Made by a program: the position numbers and the translations under genes. From Yoonia sp. SS1-5 (lineage in GTDB: Bacteria > Pseudomonadota > Alphaproteobacteria > Rhodobacterales > Rhodobacteraceae), in the NCBI RefSeq assembly GCF_038443705.2, contig NZ_CP151767.2, positions 1,054,001 through 1,118,000 on the forward strand: a stretch of DNA of 64,000 nt, given 5' to 3'. Under the pieces are notes generated by a model. It was given only the letters and a program-made list of their open reading frames with translations. It searched no databases and was not told where the DNA came from. Shown here in pieces: positions 8,836 through 16,203 of this stretch (its first letter is position 1; each line of letters starts with the position of its first letter).

Positions 8836-9504
8836 ATGGCAGGCAATACATTGAATTCGCTGACACTTCACGTCAATGCGTTGACGGAACACTTGCTGGA
8901 GCGGCCCGTTGGCCGGACCCTTGTTGCAATCGCGGGCGCGCCGGGCAGCGGCAAATCCACCCTTGCGACAGAGCTCGCGCGGCGCCTGGCGCTGGCCAAG
9001 CGCAGCTCGATCGTGGTTCCGATGGACGGGTTTCACCTCGACAATGGCATTTTGGAGGAACGCGGGCTGTTTCATCGCAAGGGCGCGCCCGAAACCTTTG
9101 ATGTGCCGGGCTTCATCCGACTGGTCCGCGCCCTGAAAACCGGCGATGAAGTATTCGCCCCCGTATTTGACCGGACCCGCGATCTGGCGATTGCAGGCGC
9201 TGTGGCCGTCCCGCCCGAGGTGGACATCGTCATTGTCGAGGGCAATTACCTGATGTTTGACGAGGCCCCATGGTCAACTCTCGCGGCACTTTGGGATGTC
9301 ACCGCCCGGCTGGACGTGCCGATGCCCGAACTGCGCGCGCGGCTTATTCACCGCTGGCTGGCGCTGAACCATTCCCGCGCTGTGGCCACAAGACGGGCCG
9401 AAGGCAACGACATTCCAAATGCGCAGCGGGTAGTTGAACGGGCCCTGCCATGTGATTTCACATTTGACGGGCAACCCCATCCTGGGCCAAACCTGCCTGC
9501 ATAG
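8836..9504 (+). CDS. P-loop nucleoside/sugar kinase (uridine kinase-like, FrcK type)
   Basis: 222-residue cytoplasmic kinase of the uridine/pantothenate kinase superfamily. Walker A is GAPGSGKST, followed by the PMDGFHLDN substrate motif, the FDVPGFIRL segment, the VFDRTRDLAIAGA stretch, and the VIVEGNYL Walker-B-like strand. Close relatives in alphaproteobacteria include FrcK next to fructose ABC transporters; the true substrate is not established. An in-frame ATG at 8713 would add a 41-residue tail unlike the family and would span the palindrome, so ATG 8836 is preferred. The pgm gene follows after 19 nt. Confidence 0.82.
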   Translation: MAGNTLNSLTLHVNALTEHLLERPVGRTLVAIAGAPGSGKSTLATELARRLALAKRSSIVVPMDGFHLDNGILEERGLFHRKGAPETFDVPGFIRLVRALKTGDEVFAPVFDRTRDLAIAGAVAVPPEVDIVIVEGNYLMFDEAPWSTLAALWDVTARLDVPMPELRARLIHRWLALNHSRAVATRRAEGNDIPNAQRVVERALPCDFTFDGQPHPGPNLPA

Positions 9505-9523
9505 CAATGCGAGGCATCTGACC

Positions 9524-11149
9524 ATGATCACGATTGAGACCGCACCGATAGCAGGCCAAAAGGCCGGCACATCCGGCCTGCGCCGCAAAACACGCGACTT
9601 CATGGAACCCCGGTTTCTTGAAAATTACATCCAGTCGATCCTGAATGCGATCGGGGGTGCAAAGGGCAAGACATTTGTGATCGGCGGTGATGGCCGCTAC
9701 TTTAATGCCGACGCAATCCAGACGATCCTGCGCATGGCTGCGGCCCAGGGGGCGGACGCCGCGATTGTCGGTCAAAACGGGCTTTTGTCGACGCCCGCCG
9801 CCTCGCATCTGATCCGTCTGAACAAGACCGATGGCGGCTTTATTCTATCCGCAAGCCATAACCCGGGCGGGATTGACGAGGATTTCGGCCTGAAATTCAA
9901 CATGCCGAATGGCGGCCCCGCAACCGAAGCGGTCACCAACGAAATTTTCGCCCAGACCCAGAACCTGACCAGCTATCAGACCATGGAAAGCCCTGCCGTT
10001 GATCTGGCCACACGCGGGCAAACCAGTCTTGGCGACATGGCGATCACCATCGTTGATCCGGTTGCCGACTATGCCGCGCTGATGCAGGACCTTTTTGATT
10101 TTGACGCGATCAGATCCCTCTTTGAAGGCGGGTTTCGGATGGCCTTTGATGCAATGCATGCCATCACCGGCCCTTATGCGACCACCATTCTGGAAGATAC
10201 CCTTGCCGCGCCGAAAGGAACCGTGCGCAACGGCATCCCGCTGCCGGATTTTGGGGGCGGCCACCCGGACCCGAACCCGATCTGGGCCAAGGAGCTGATG
10301 CAAACCATGATGGCGGATGATGCCCCCGATTTTGGCGCGGCCAGCGATGGTGACGGGGATCGCAACATGATCGTGGGCCGGGGCGCCTATGTCACACCGT
10401 CAGACAGCCTTGCCGTCATTGCCGCCCATGCGCATCGCGCGCCGGGTTATGCGAAAGGTCTTGCGGGCGTGGCCCGCTCGATGCCCACATCCGCAGCCGT
10501 CGACAGGGTGGCAGCGGCCAAGGGCATGGGCTGTTTCGAAACCCCCACGGGCTGGAAATTCTTTGGCACCTTGCTGGATGCGGGCAAGGTCAACCTCTGT
10601 GGCGAGGAAAGTGCCGGCACAGGCTCGGATCACGTGCGCGAAAAGGACGGGCTATGGGCGGTGCTGATGTGGCTGAATATCATTGCCAGCACCGGCCAAT
10701 CGGTCGCTGATCTGATGACCGATCATTGGCAGACCTATGGCCGGAACTACTATTCCCGGCACGATTACGAGGCGGTCGATAGCGCCATTGCCAACACGCT
10801 GATGGACGACTTGCGGGCCAAGCTGCCCACCCTGCCCGGCCAGACCGTGGCGGGCCTGACCGTGTCAGGTGCGGACGAGTTTGCCTATGACGATCCGGTT
10901 GATGGCAGCCATACAAGCGGTCAGGGCATTCGGGTGATGTTTGATGCTGGCGCGCGGGTTGTGCTGCGCCTGTCCGGCACGGGCACCCAGGGTGCGACCA
11001 TCCGTGTCTATCTGGAACGGCTGGAAGAAGATCCCGGCAAACTGCACCAAGACGCCGAAACCGCCCTGGCCGATGTCATTAATGCCGCAAACCAGATCGC
11101 GGAAATTGCAGACCGGACCGGGCGCGCTGCACCGGATGTCAAAACCTGA
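9524..11149 (+). CDS. pgm: Phosphoglucomutase, alpha-D-glucose phosphate-specific
   Basis: Interconverts glucose 1-phosphate and glucose 6-phosphate for sugar-nucleotide and glycogen metabolism. It has 541 residues with all four active-site elements: the phosphoserine loop SASHNPGG, the metal loop DGDGDRN, the sugar-binding GEESAGTGSDH, and the C-terminal phosphate loop RLSGTGTQGAT. The start is ATG 9524, with GAGG about nine bases upstream; the open frame extends further 5' over the kinase gene but without family similarity. A short distance after the kinase gene suggests co-transcription. Confidence 0.96.
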   Translation: MITIETAPIAGQKAGTSGLRRKTRDFMEPRFLENYIQSILNAIGGAKGKTFVIGGDGRYFNADAIQTILRMAAAQGADAAIVGQNGLLSTPAASHLIRLNKTDGGFILSASHNPGGIDEDFGLKFNMPNGGPATEAVTNEIFAQTQNLTSYQTMESPAVDLATRGQTSLGDMAITIVDPVADYAALMQDLFDFDAIRSLFEGGFRMAFDAMHAITGPYATTILEDTLAAPKGTVRNGIPLPDFGGGHPDPNPIWAKELMQTMMADDAPDFGAASDGDGDRNMIVGRGAYVTPSDSLAVIAAHAHRAPGYAKGLAGVARSMPTSAAVDRVAAAKGMGCFETPTGWKFFGTLLDAGKVNLCGEESAGTGSDHVREKDGLWAVLMWLNIIASTGQSVADLMTDHWQTYGRNYYSRHDYEAVDSAIANTLMDDLRAKLPTLPGQTVAGLTVSGADEFAYDDPVDGSHTSGQGIRVMFDAGARVVLRLSGTGTQGATIRVYLERLEEDPGKLHQDAETALADVINAANQIAEIADRTGRAAPDVKT

Positions 11150-11159
11150 CGCCCCGACC

Positions 11160-12473
11160 CTAGATCAGGATCAGGGTAATCACCGGGAACAAGAGCAGGA
11201 TCACAACCCGCACAATGTCGGAACCGACAAAGAAAAGAACCGCCTTGTAGGTGGCCGTCATTGGCGTGTCCTTGTCCATATTGTTGATAATGAACAGGTT
11301 CATCCCCACCGGCGGGGTGATCAACCCGACCTCAACCACAATCAGAACGAGGATCCCAAACCAGATGGCGACCTCTTCGGTCGTCATGCCAAAATCAAGC
11401 CCCTGAATGACCGGCCAGAAAATCGGGATGGTCAGCAGGATCATCGACAAGCTGTCCATCAGGCAGCCCAGGATCAGGTAGAATAGCAGGATCACCACCA
11501 TCACGGTCCATGGGCTGAACCCCTGCCCTGTGACCCAGCCTGACAATTCCTGCGGCACCTGCGTCAGTGCCAGAAACCCGTTATAGAACCCCGCCCCCAA
11601 CACGATGAAAAAGATCATGCCGGTCCCCGTCGCGGTTTCCAGAATACTGTCCCGAAAAACGGCCCAGTTCAGGGAACGCGAAAAGAACGCAATCAGGCCG
11701 GTGCCCATCGCCCCGATGGCGGCCCCTTCGGTCGGTGTGAACCAGCCATTGTAGATCCCCCCAACAACAAGCCCAAAGACAATCAGAACCGGCCAGACCG
11801 CAAGCAGCGCCTTGGCCCTGTCGGCATATGGCAGGCGCGGATGGGTGCCGGCCTGATCGGGGTATAGCCGGACATATATCGCAATTGTCAGCATATAGCC
11901 CAGCGCCGCAAGAATACCGGGAATGAAGGCCGCTGCGAAAAGCTTGGCAATATTCTGTTCCGTCAGGATCGCATAGATCACAAGGATCACCGACGGCGGG
12001 ATCAGGATCCCCAGCGTGCCACCGGCCGCCAATGTGGCGGTCGAAAACCCACCCGAATAGCCGTATTTGCGCAGTTCCGGCAGCGCCACGCGGCTCATCG
12101 TGGCAGCCGTCGCAAGGGACGATCCGCAAATGGCACCGAACCCAGCGCATGCCCCGACCGCCGCCATTGCCATGCCGCCCTTGCGATGGCCCAGCCAGGC
12201 CTCTGCCGCCTTGAACAACGCCCGCGACATGCCGGACAACGTTGCGAATTGTCCCATAAGCAAAAACATCGGAATGATCGACAGGCTGTAGCTGGAAAAC
12301 GTGGAATAGACCTCTGACTTCAGCTTGGCCATGAACACGACGGTTGTATCCGTCGCCAACCATATGCCGCCGATACCACAAATCAGCATGGCCAGCCCAA
12401 TGGGCGCCCGCAGGAAAATCAACAAAAGCAGGACCGGGAAAGACAGGTAGCCCAGCGCCAGATCACTGATCAT
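11160..12473 (-). CDS. dctM: TRAP transporter large permease (DctM)
   Basis: 437-residue membrane permease of a tripartite ATP-independent periplasmic transporter, importing a small organic acid with Na+. About 12 hydrophobic segments are visible, with the DctM hallmarks CAGFGAICGSSLATAATM, GGTLGILIPPSVILVIYA and the late VEVGLITPPVGMNLFIIN. Its ATG overlaps the dctQ stop in ATGA, so translation is coupled. Confidence 0.95.
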   Translation of the reverse strand: MISDLALGYLSFPVLLLLIFLRAPIGLAMLICGIGGIWLATDTTVVFMAKLKSEVYSTFSSYSLSIIPMFLLMGQFATLSGMSRALFKAAEAWLGHRKGGMAMAAVGACAGFGAICGSSLATAATMSRVALPELRKYGYSGGFSTATLAAGGTLGILIPPSVILVIYAILTEQNIAKLFAAAFIPGILAALGYMLTIAIYVRLYPDQAGTHPRLPYADRAKALLAVWPVLIVFGLVVGGIYNGWFTPTEGAAIGAMGTGLIAFFSRSLNWAVFRDSILETATGTGMIFFIVLGAGFYNGFLALTQVPQELSGWVTGQGFSPWTVMVVILLFYLILGCLMDSLSMILLTIPIFWPVIQGLDFGMTTEEVAIWFGILVLIVVEVGLITPPVGMNLFIINNMDKDTPMTATYKAVLFFVGSDIVRVVILLLFPVITLILI

Positions 12474-13006
12474 TGCCGGGCTCCGGTCAGGCGTTGGAAG
12501 GCGCAGTAAATGCTGACGATACTGGCGCAGATCGCCGCCGCAAAGCTGGCGGCATAAGCCCACCAGACCGGAAACTGGATCAGATAGGACGTCTCGCCAT
12601 AGCGGATCTTGTCCTGCATGCCGACAAACAAGCGCCATGTGATCAAGACGATCATGACAGCCATAACGAGGCTCCAGAATGTGGCGAGGAACCGGTTTGT
12701 ACGGAGGCTCATATTATTAGTGAAGATATCAACGGTCGCATGCGCGCCGGACAGTTGGGTCAGGGGCAAAAATGCGAATATGGCAAAGGCGATGCCCGCC
12801 TCGACCAGCTCAAAATCGCCATTGACCGGACCGACGCCAATGCTGATCAGCCAATTGCCGACAGCACCCAGATAGCCCGCATGCGCGGCCCCGTTCAGCT
12901 CGCGCCCCAGAACGCTTGCACAGACGGTCAGGACCAGCAGACACAGGATGATGCCGCCCAACAGTGCCATGAACCGGGCAAGTCGTTCGATCAGGTTGTG
13001 AAGCAA
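12470..13006 (-). CDS. dctQ: TRAP transporter small permease (DctQ)
   Basis: Four-helix small membrane subunit of the TRAP transporter. The frame opens with GTG at 13024, but a GGAGG lies inside it, seven bases before a TTG at 13006 (protein then MLHNLIERLARFMALLGG). No ribosome binding site precedes the GTG, so TTG 13006 is my choice; GTG 13024 remains possible. The protein has an insertion (about residues 40-65) between helix 1 and helix 2 relative to short DctQ proteins. It follows dctP after a hairpin. Confidence 0.9.
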   Translation of the reverse strand: MLHNLIERLARFMALLGGIILCLLVLTVCASVLGRELNGAAHAGYLGAVGNWLISIGVGPVNGDFELVEAGIAFAIFAFLPLTQLSGAHATVDIFTNNMSLRTNRFLATFWSLVMAVMIVLITWRLFVGMQDKIRYGETSYLIQFPVWWAYAASFAAAICASIVSIYCAFQRLTGARQ

Positions 13007-13028
13007 CGGCAGGCCTCCGGACACAAGA

Positions 13029-13055
13029 CGACCCCTGACTGGCGGTCAGGGGTCG
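13029..13055 (-). terminator. Intercistronic hairpin between dctP and dctQ
   Basis: Perfect 11-bp stem CGACCCCTGAC / GTCAGGGGTCG with a 5-base loop. It starts eight bases after the dctP stop codon and there is no T-tract. Such hairpins after a binding-protein gene usually protect the upstream mRNA and cause more SBP than permease to be made; partial termination is the alternative. Confidence 0.65.
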
Positions 13056-13062
13056 CTGTTGT

Positions 13063-14094
13063 TTAGTTGCCTGCGCTGTGCTTGGCAATCAGCGCTGTCG
13101 CCGCCTCATAGAGGCCCGCGCCATCAATACCGGCGGCATCAGCTTCGGCGATCCAGGCGTCAATTGTGGGCTGCGCGGCGTCTTTCCAGCCCTGCACCTG
13201 TTCGGGTGTCAGCATGATGATGTTGTTGCCCGCATCCTCGGCCAGCTTGCGGCCCGGCGCGTCATATTCCTCCATCGTACGCCCGGCAAAGGCCGAGAAT
13301 TCGATACCGGAATTGGCGTCGATCACGGCCTTAAGATCATCCGGCAAGCCATTATATGCATTGGAATTCATCGCAAAAATGAATGCGGTAGTATAAAGTG
13401 TTTCGCCGCCGAATTCGGTGTGATTGGTCACAAGTTCCTGCACTTTGAGGGCTGGCACGACCTCCCACGGGATAACGGCCCCGTCGATAACGCCTTTCGA
13501 CAACGCCTCTGGCACTGCGGGAACCGGCATGCCGACGGATGTCGCGCCAAGAGCCGTGAACAACGTGGTTGTTGTCCGGGTTGGTGCGCGCAGCTTCAGC
13601 CCGTTCAGGTCGGCCACGTCTGTGATCGGCCGACTGGAATGGATCAGGCCCGGCCCATGCACCCACAGCCCAAGCGGCTTGAAGGCGGCGAAATCAGTAT
13701 CCATCATCCGCTCTTCGGCCAGTTCCCAATAGGCCCGCGATGTCGCCTCGGCACTGCTGGAGATGAACGGCAACTCGAACACTTCCAACTGGGGGAAGCG
13801 TCCGGGGGTGTAGCCTGCCACGGTCCAGATGATATCAGCCACCCCGTCGATGGCCTGATCTATCAATTGCGGTGGCGTGCCACCCAGTTGCATGGCCGGA
13901 AAGCGGTCAATCTTGATCCGGCCATCGCTGTCAGCTTCAACCTTGTCGGCCCAGACATCCAGAATATGCGCAGGTACATTGGCCTGTGCGGGCAGGAACT
14001 GGTGCAGTCGCAATGTTACCTCTTGCGCGGCAGCACTGGTGCCCAGCAAGGCGGCGGCCATCAGGCCAAATACCGTACGGCGGGTCGTGGTCAT
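13063..14094 (-). CDS. dctP: TRAP transporter substrate-binding protein (DctP)
   Basis: Periplasmic solute receptor of the adjacent TRAP transporter, 343 residues. It has a Tat/Sec-like signal peptide (TRRTVFGLMAAALLGTSAAAQ, twin Arg in TTRRTVF), the VADIIWTVAGYTPGRFP ligand-pocket segment and the conserved LNGLKLRAPTRT region containing the carboxylate-binding arginine. The ligand is not deducible. An FAA-hydrolase gene lies 73 nt upstream on the same strand, suggesting transport of an aromatic or dicarboxylic breakdown intermediate; that is inference only. Confidence 0.94.
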   Translation of the reverse strand: MTTTRRTVFGLMAAALLGTSAAAQEVTLRLHQFLPAQANVPAHILDVWADKVEADSDGRIKIDRFPAMQLGGTPPQLIDQAIDGVADIIWTVAGYTPGRFPQLEVFELPFISSSAEATSRAYWELAEERMMDTDFAAFKPLGLWVHGPGLIHSSRPITDVADLNGLKLRAPTRTTTTLFTALGATSVGMPVPAVPEALSKGVIDGAVIPWEVVPALKVQELVTNHTEFGGETLYTTAFIFAMNSNAYNGLPDDLKAVIDANSGIEFSAFAGRTMEEYDAPGRKLAEDAGNNIIMLTPEQVQGWKDAAQPTIDAWIAEADAAGIDGAGLYEAATALIAKHSAGN

Positions 14095-14167
14095 GGTGAT
14101 CCTCCCTCAGACATGATCTGGCCGAAGTGTGGGAAAACCTGCCAGCGCGCGCAAGCCCGATTCGGGT

Positions 14168-14853
14168 CTAGACGATCTTGGTCATCACCGGATCAAGCGC
14201 GCCAATGCTTCCCACAAGCTGGTCACCCGGGTTGACCGACCCAACCCCGGCCGGGGTGCCCATCATGATCAGATCACCCGCTTGAAGGGTGTAGAGCGTT
14301 GACAAATCTGCGATAATTTCACGCACGGACCACACCATGTCTGACAACCGGGCGTCTTGCACGACCATATCATTGACCCGAAGCTGGATCGGCAGACCGC
14401 CCCAGATGCCGGCATCTGCAATCGGGGTGATCGGCCCGATGATGGCCGCATTGTCGAAATCCTTGGCCGTATCCCACGGCCTGCCTTGTTCCTTGGCCGC
14501 CGCTTGCAGGTCGCGTCGGGTCATATCCAGCCCGCAGGCCAGCCCGAACACGGCGTCAATGGCCTCTTCCTTCGCCACATTTTCCGTTTGCGTCCCGATG
14601 GCGACGACAAGCTCTATCTCGTGATGCAGGTCGGTAGTGCGTGGGGCATAGGGCATGTCCTGCCCGGATTGCAGCAACGCATGGGCGGATTTAGTGAAAT
14701 AGAACGGCACTTCGCGGTCAACCTCATCCCCCATTTCGGCGGCATGCGCCGCATAATTGCGACCGACGCAATAGATGCGCCTGACTGGAAAGGTGCCTTG
14801 CCCTTTCACCGGAAGAACCGGCACCGGCGCGGGGGGAAAACATGGTCTGACAT
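14168..14853 (-). CDS. Fumarylacetoacetate hydrolase family protein, apparent 5' frameshift
   Basis: FAA-hydrolase (fumarylpyruvate/acylpyruvate hydrolase type) with RRIYCVGRNYAAHAAEMG, the metal-site acidic residues in HHEIELVVAIG, and the C-terminal DLIMMGTPAGVG. The start is abnormal. ATG at 14853 has a GGAG six bases upstream and begins MSDHVFPP, the N-terminus usual for the family, but this frame is off by one from the rest. The shift falls in a run of six C (plus-strand G at 14831-14836); seven would restore MSDHVFPPAPVPVLPVKG. The uninterrupted frame reaches back to 14929 but has no good start. Either a homopolymer sequencing error or a real inactivating deletion. Upstream of dctPQM. 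Confidence 0.75.
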
Positions 14854-14869
14854 ACGCAATCTCCGCGTG

Positions 14870-14898
14870 TTGAATTGTGTTTGGGGAGTTCTTACAGT
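14870..14898 (+). promoter_or_regulatory. Candidate sigma-70 promoter of the pqi operon
   Basis: TTGAAT, 17 bases, TACAGT. The predicted transcript start near 14905 leaves a leader of about 65 nt to the pqiA GTG at 14969. It lies in the divergent region between the FAA-hydrolase and pqiA genes. Read by eye only. Confidence 0.45.
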
Positions 14899-14968
14899 AT
14901 TTCTGATGGCTGCGGTATCCTGCCATCACGATCCACGGGGAAGGTCCCCATTTTGCAAGGATATAGCG

Positions 14969-15598
14969 GTGCTGGACGCATTTGCATCACTCGATGATCT
15001 GGTTGCCTGCCCGCAATGTGACACGCTGCACGCGGCACAGGATCTGCCCGATGGTGCGCGGGCATATTGCCAGCGCTGCGGGATCGTCCTGATGACATCC
15101 CAACCTGCCGCGATGGCGCGCATCCTGAGCCTTGCGCTGACCGCGTTTGTGATGATGATCGCCGCGGTCAGTTTTCCGTTTCTGACGCTGGATGCGGGCG
15201 GGTTGCAAAACGCCACGTCGGTGATTGATGCGGTGCTTGCGTTCAACGACGGGCTGGCGATACCGCTGGCGGTGGCCGTTGCATTTTTTATTATGGTGAT
15301 CCCGCTGATCCGGCTTGTGGCGCTGATTTACGCCCTGGGCCCGTTGGTCCGTGACCAGGCGCCAAGGGCCGGTGCGCGCAAGGCTTTTGGACTGGCCGAA
15401 CGGCTGCGCCCATGGAGCATGGCAGAAATTTTCATCGTCGGGGTGACCGTGGCCCTGATCAAGGTCGCAGGCCTTGCGGCGGTCACGGTTGGCCCCGCAT
15501 TCTGGGCGTTTGCCGGCGTGGTCATCATCACGGTTCTGAAAGATCAACTCATATGCAGGTACTCGATTTGGGAAGCGCTGGAACATCCGAACAGCTGA
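14969..15598 (+). CDS. pqiA: Paraquat-inducible protein A, first half-protein
   Basis: Inner-membrane subunit of the Pqi lipid-transport/envelope-maintenance system. N-terminal zinc-ribbon cysteines CPQC and CQRC (about residues 12-35) are followed by four predicted transmembrane helices. The E. coli PqiA is one ~417-residue protein with two such halves; here each half is its own gene. GTG at 14969 is chosen for its AAGGA seven bases upstream; an ATG near 14905 is in frame but lacks a site and would precede the likely mRNA start. Its 3' end overlaps the next gene by 46 nt. Confidence 0.88.
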   Translation: MLDAFASLDDLVACPQCDTLHAAQDLPDGARAYCQRCGIVLMTSQPAAMARILSLALTAFVMMIAAVSFPFLTLDAGGLQNATSVIDAVLAFNDGLAIPLAVAVAFFIMVIPLIRLVALIYALGPLVRDQAPRAGARKAFGLAERLRPWSMAEIFIVGVTVALIKVAGLAAVTVGPAFWAFAGVVIITVLKDQLICRYSIWEALEHPNS

Positions 15599-16203
15599 TC
15601 ACGGCGCGCGAAGCGGGGCTGGTGGCGTGTCGGCGCTGCGGGCAGGTGCATGCGTTTGATGCGACGTCTTGCAAGCGGTGCGAGGGGCCGCTGCGCAGCC
15701 GGGATACGGAAAGCCTGCAAAAGGTCTGGGCCTGGCTGATTGCGGGCATGATCGCGTATATTCCGGCCAACACCTACCCGATGTTGCTGACATCCACCCT
15801 GGTGGAACGCAGCGAAAGTACGATTGTGGGCGGGGTCGTGGAGTTGATCCATCACGGATCCATTGGCATCGCGATCATCGTTTTTGTGGCGTCGGTCATG
15901 ATCCCTGTGGGCAAATTCCTGGCCATCATCTATCTGGCGATCAGCGTTCAGCGGCAATCGGGCAACCATCAGCACGAACGGCATGTTGCCTATGAGATCG
16001 TCGAATTCATCGGGCGCTGGTCCATGATCGACGTCTTTGTCGTTGCAATCCTGTCGGCGCTTGTGCAACTCAACACTATCGCGACGATCAATCCCGGGAT
16101 TGCAGCCGTCAGTTTTGCCCTGTCAGTCATTTTCACAATGCTTTCGGCACAAAGCTTTGATGCAAGGCTGATCTGGGACGCAGATAGGAAAGCGCATGAC
16201 TGA
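15553..16203 (+). CDS. pqiA: Paraquat-inducible protein A, second half-protein
   Basis: 216 residues: zinc-ribbon pair CRRC and CKRC (residues ~26-43), then four hydrophobic helices beginning VWAWLIAGMIAYIPANTYPML. YIPANTYPML and FIGRWSMIDVFVVAIL are PqiA hallmarks. It starts inside the previous gene (46-nt overlap, different frame) and overlaps pqiB by 8 nt, so all are translationally linked. Having its own start codon and metal site argues for a true split rather than a frameshift. Confidence 0.92.
   Translation: MQVLDLGSAGTSEQLITAREAGLVACRRCGQVHAFDATSCKRCEGPLRSRDTESLQKVWAWLIAGMIAYIPANTYPMLLTSTLVERSESTIVGGVVELIHHGSIGIAIIVFVASVMIPVGKFLAIIYLAISVQRQSGNHQHERHVAYEIVEFIGRWSMIDVFVVAILSALVQLNTIATINPGIAAVSFALSVIFTMLSAQSFDARLIWDADRKAHD

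Noticed and set aside
14969..16203. Frameshift splitting pqiA
   Set aside because: Both halves have their own start, zinc-ribbon cysteines and complete helix set, so two genes are the simpler reading.
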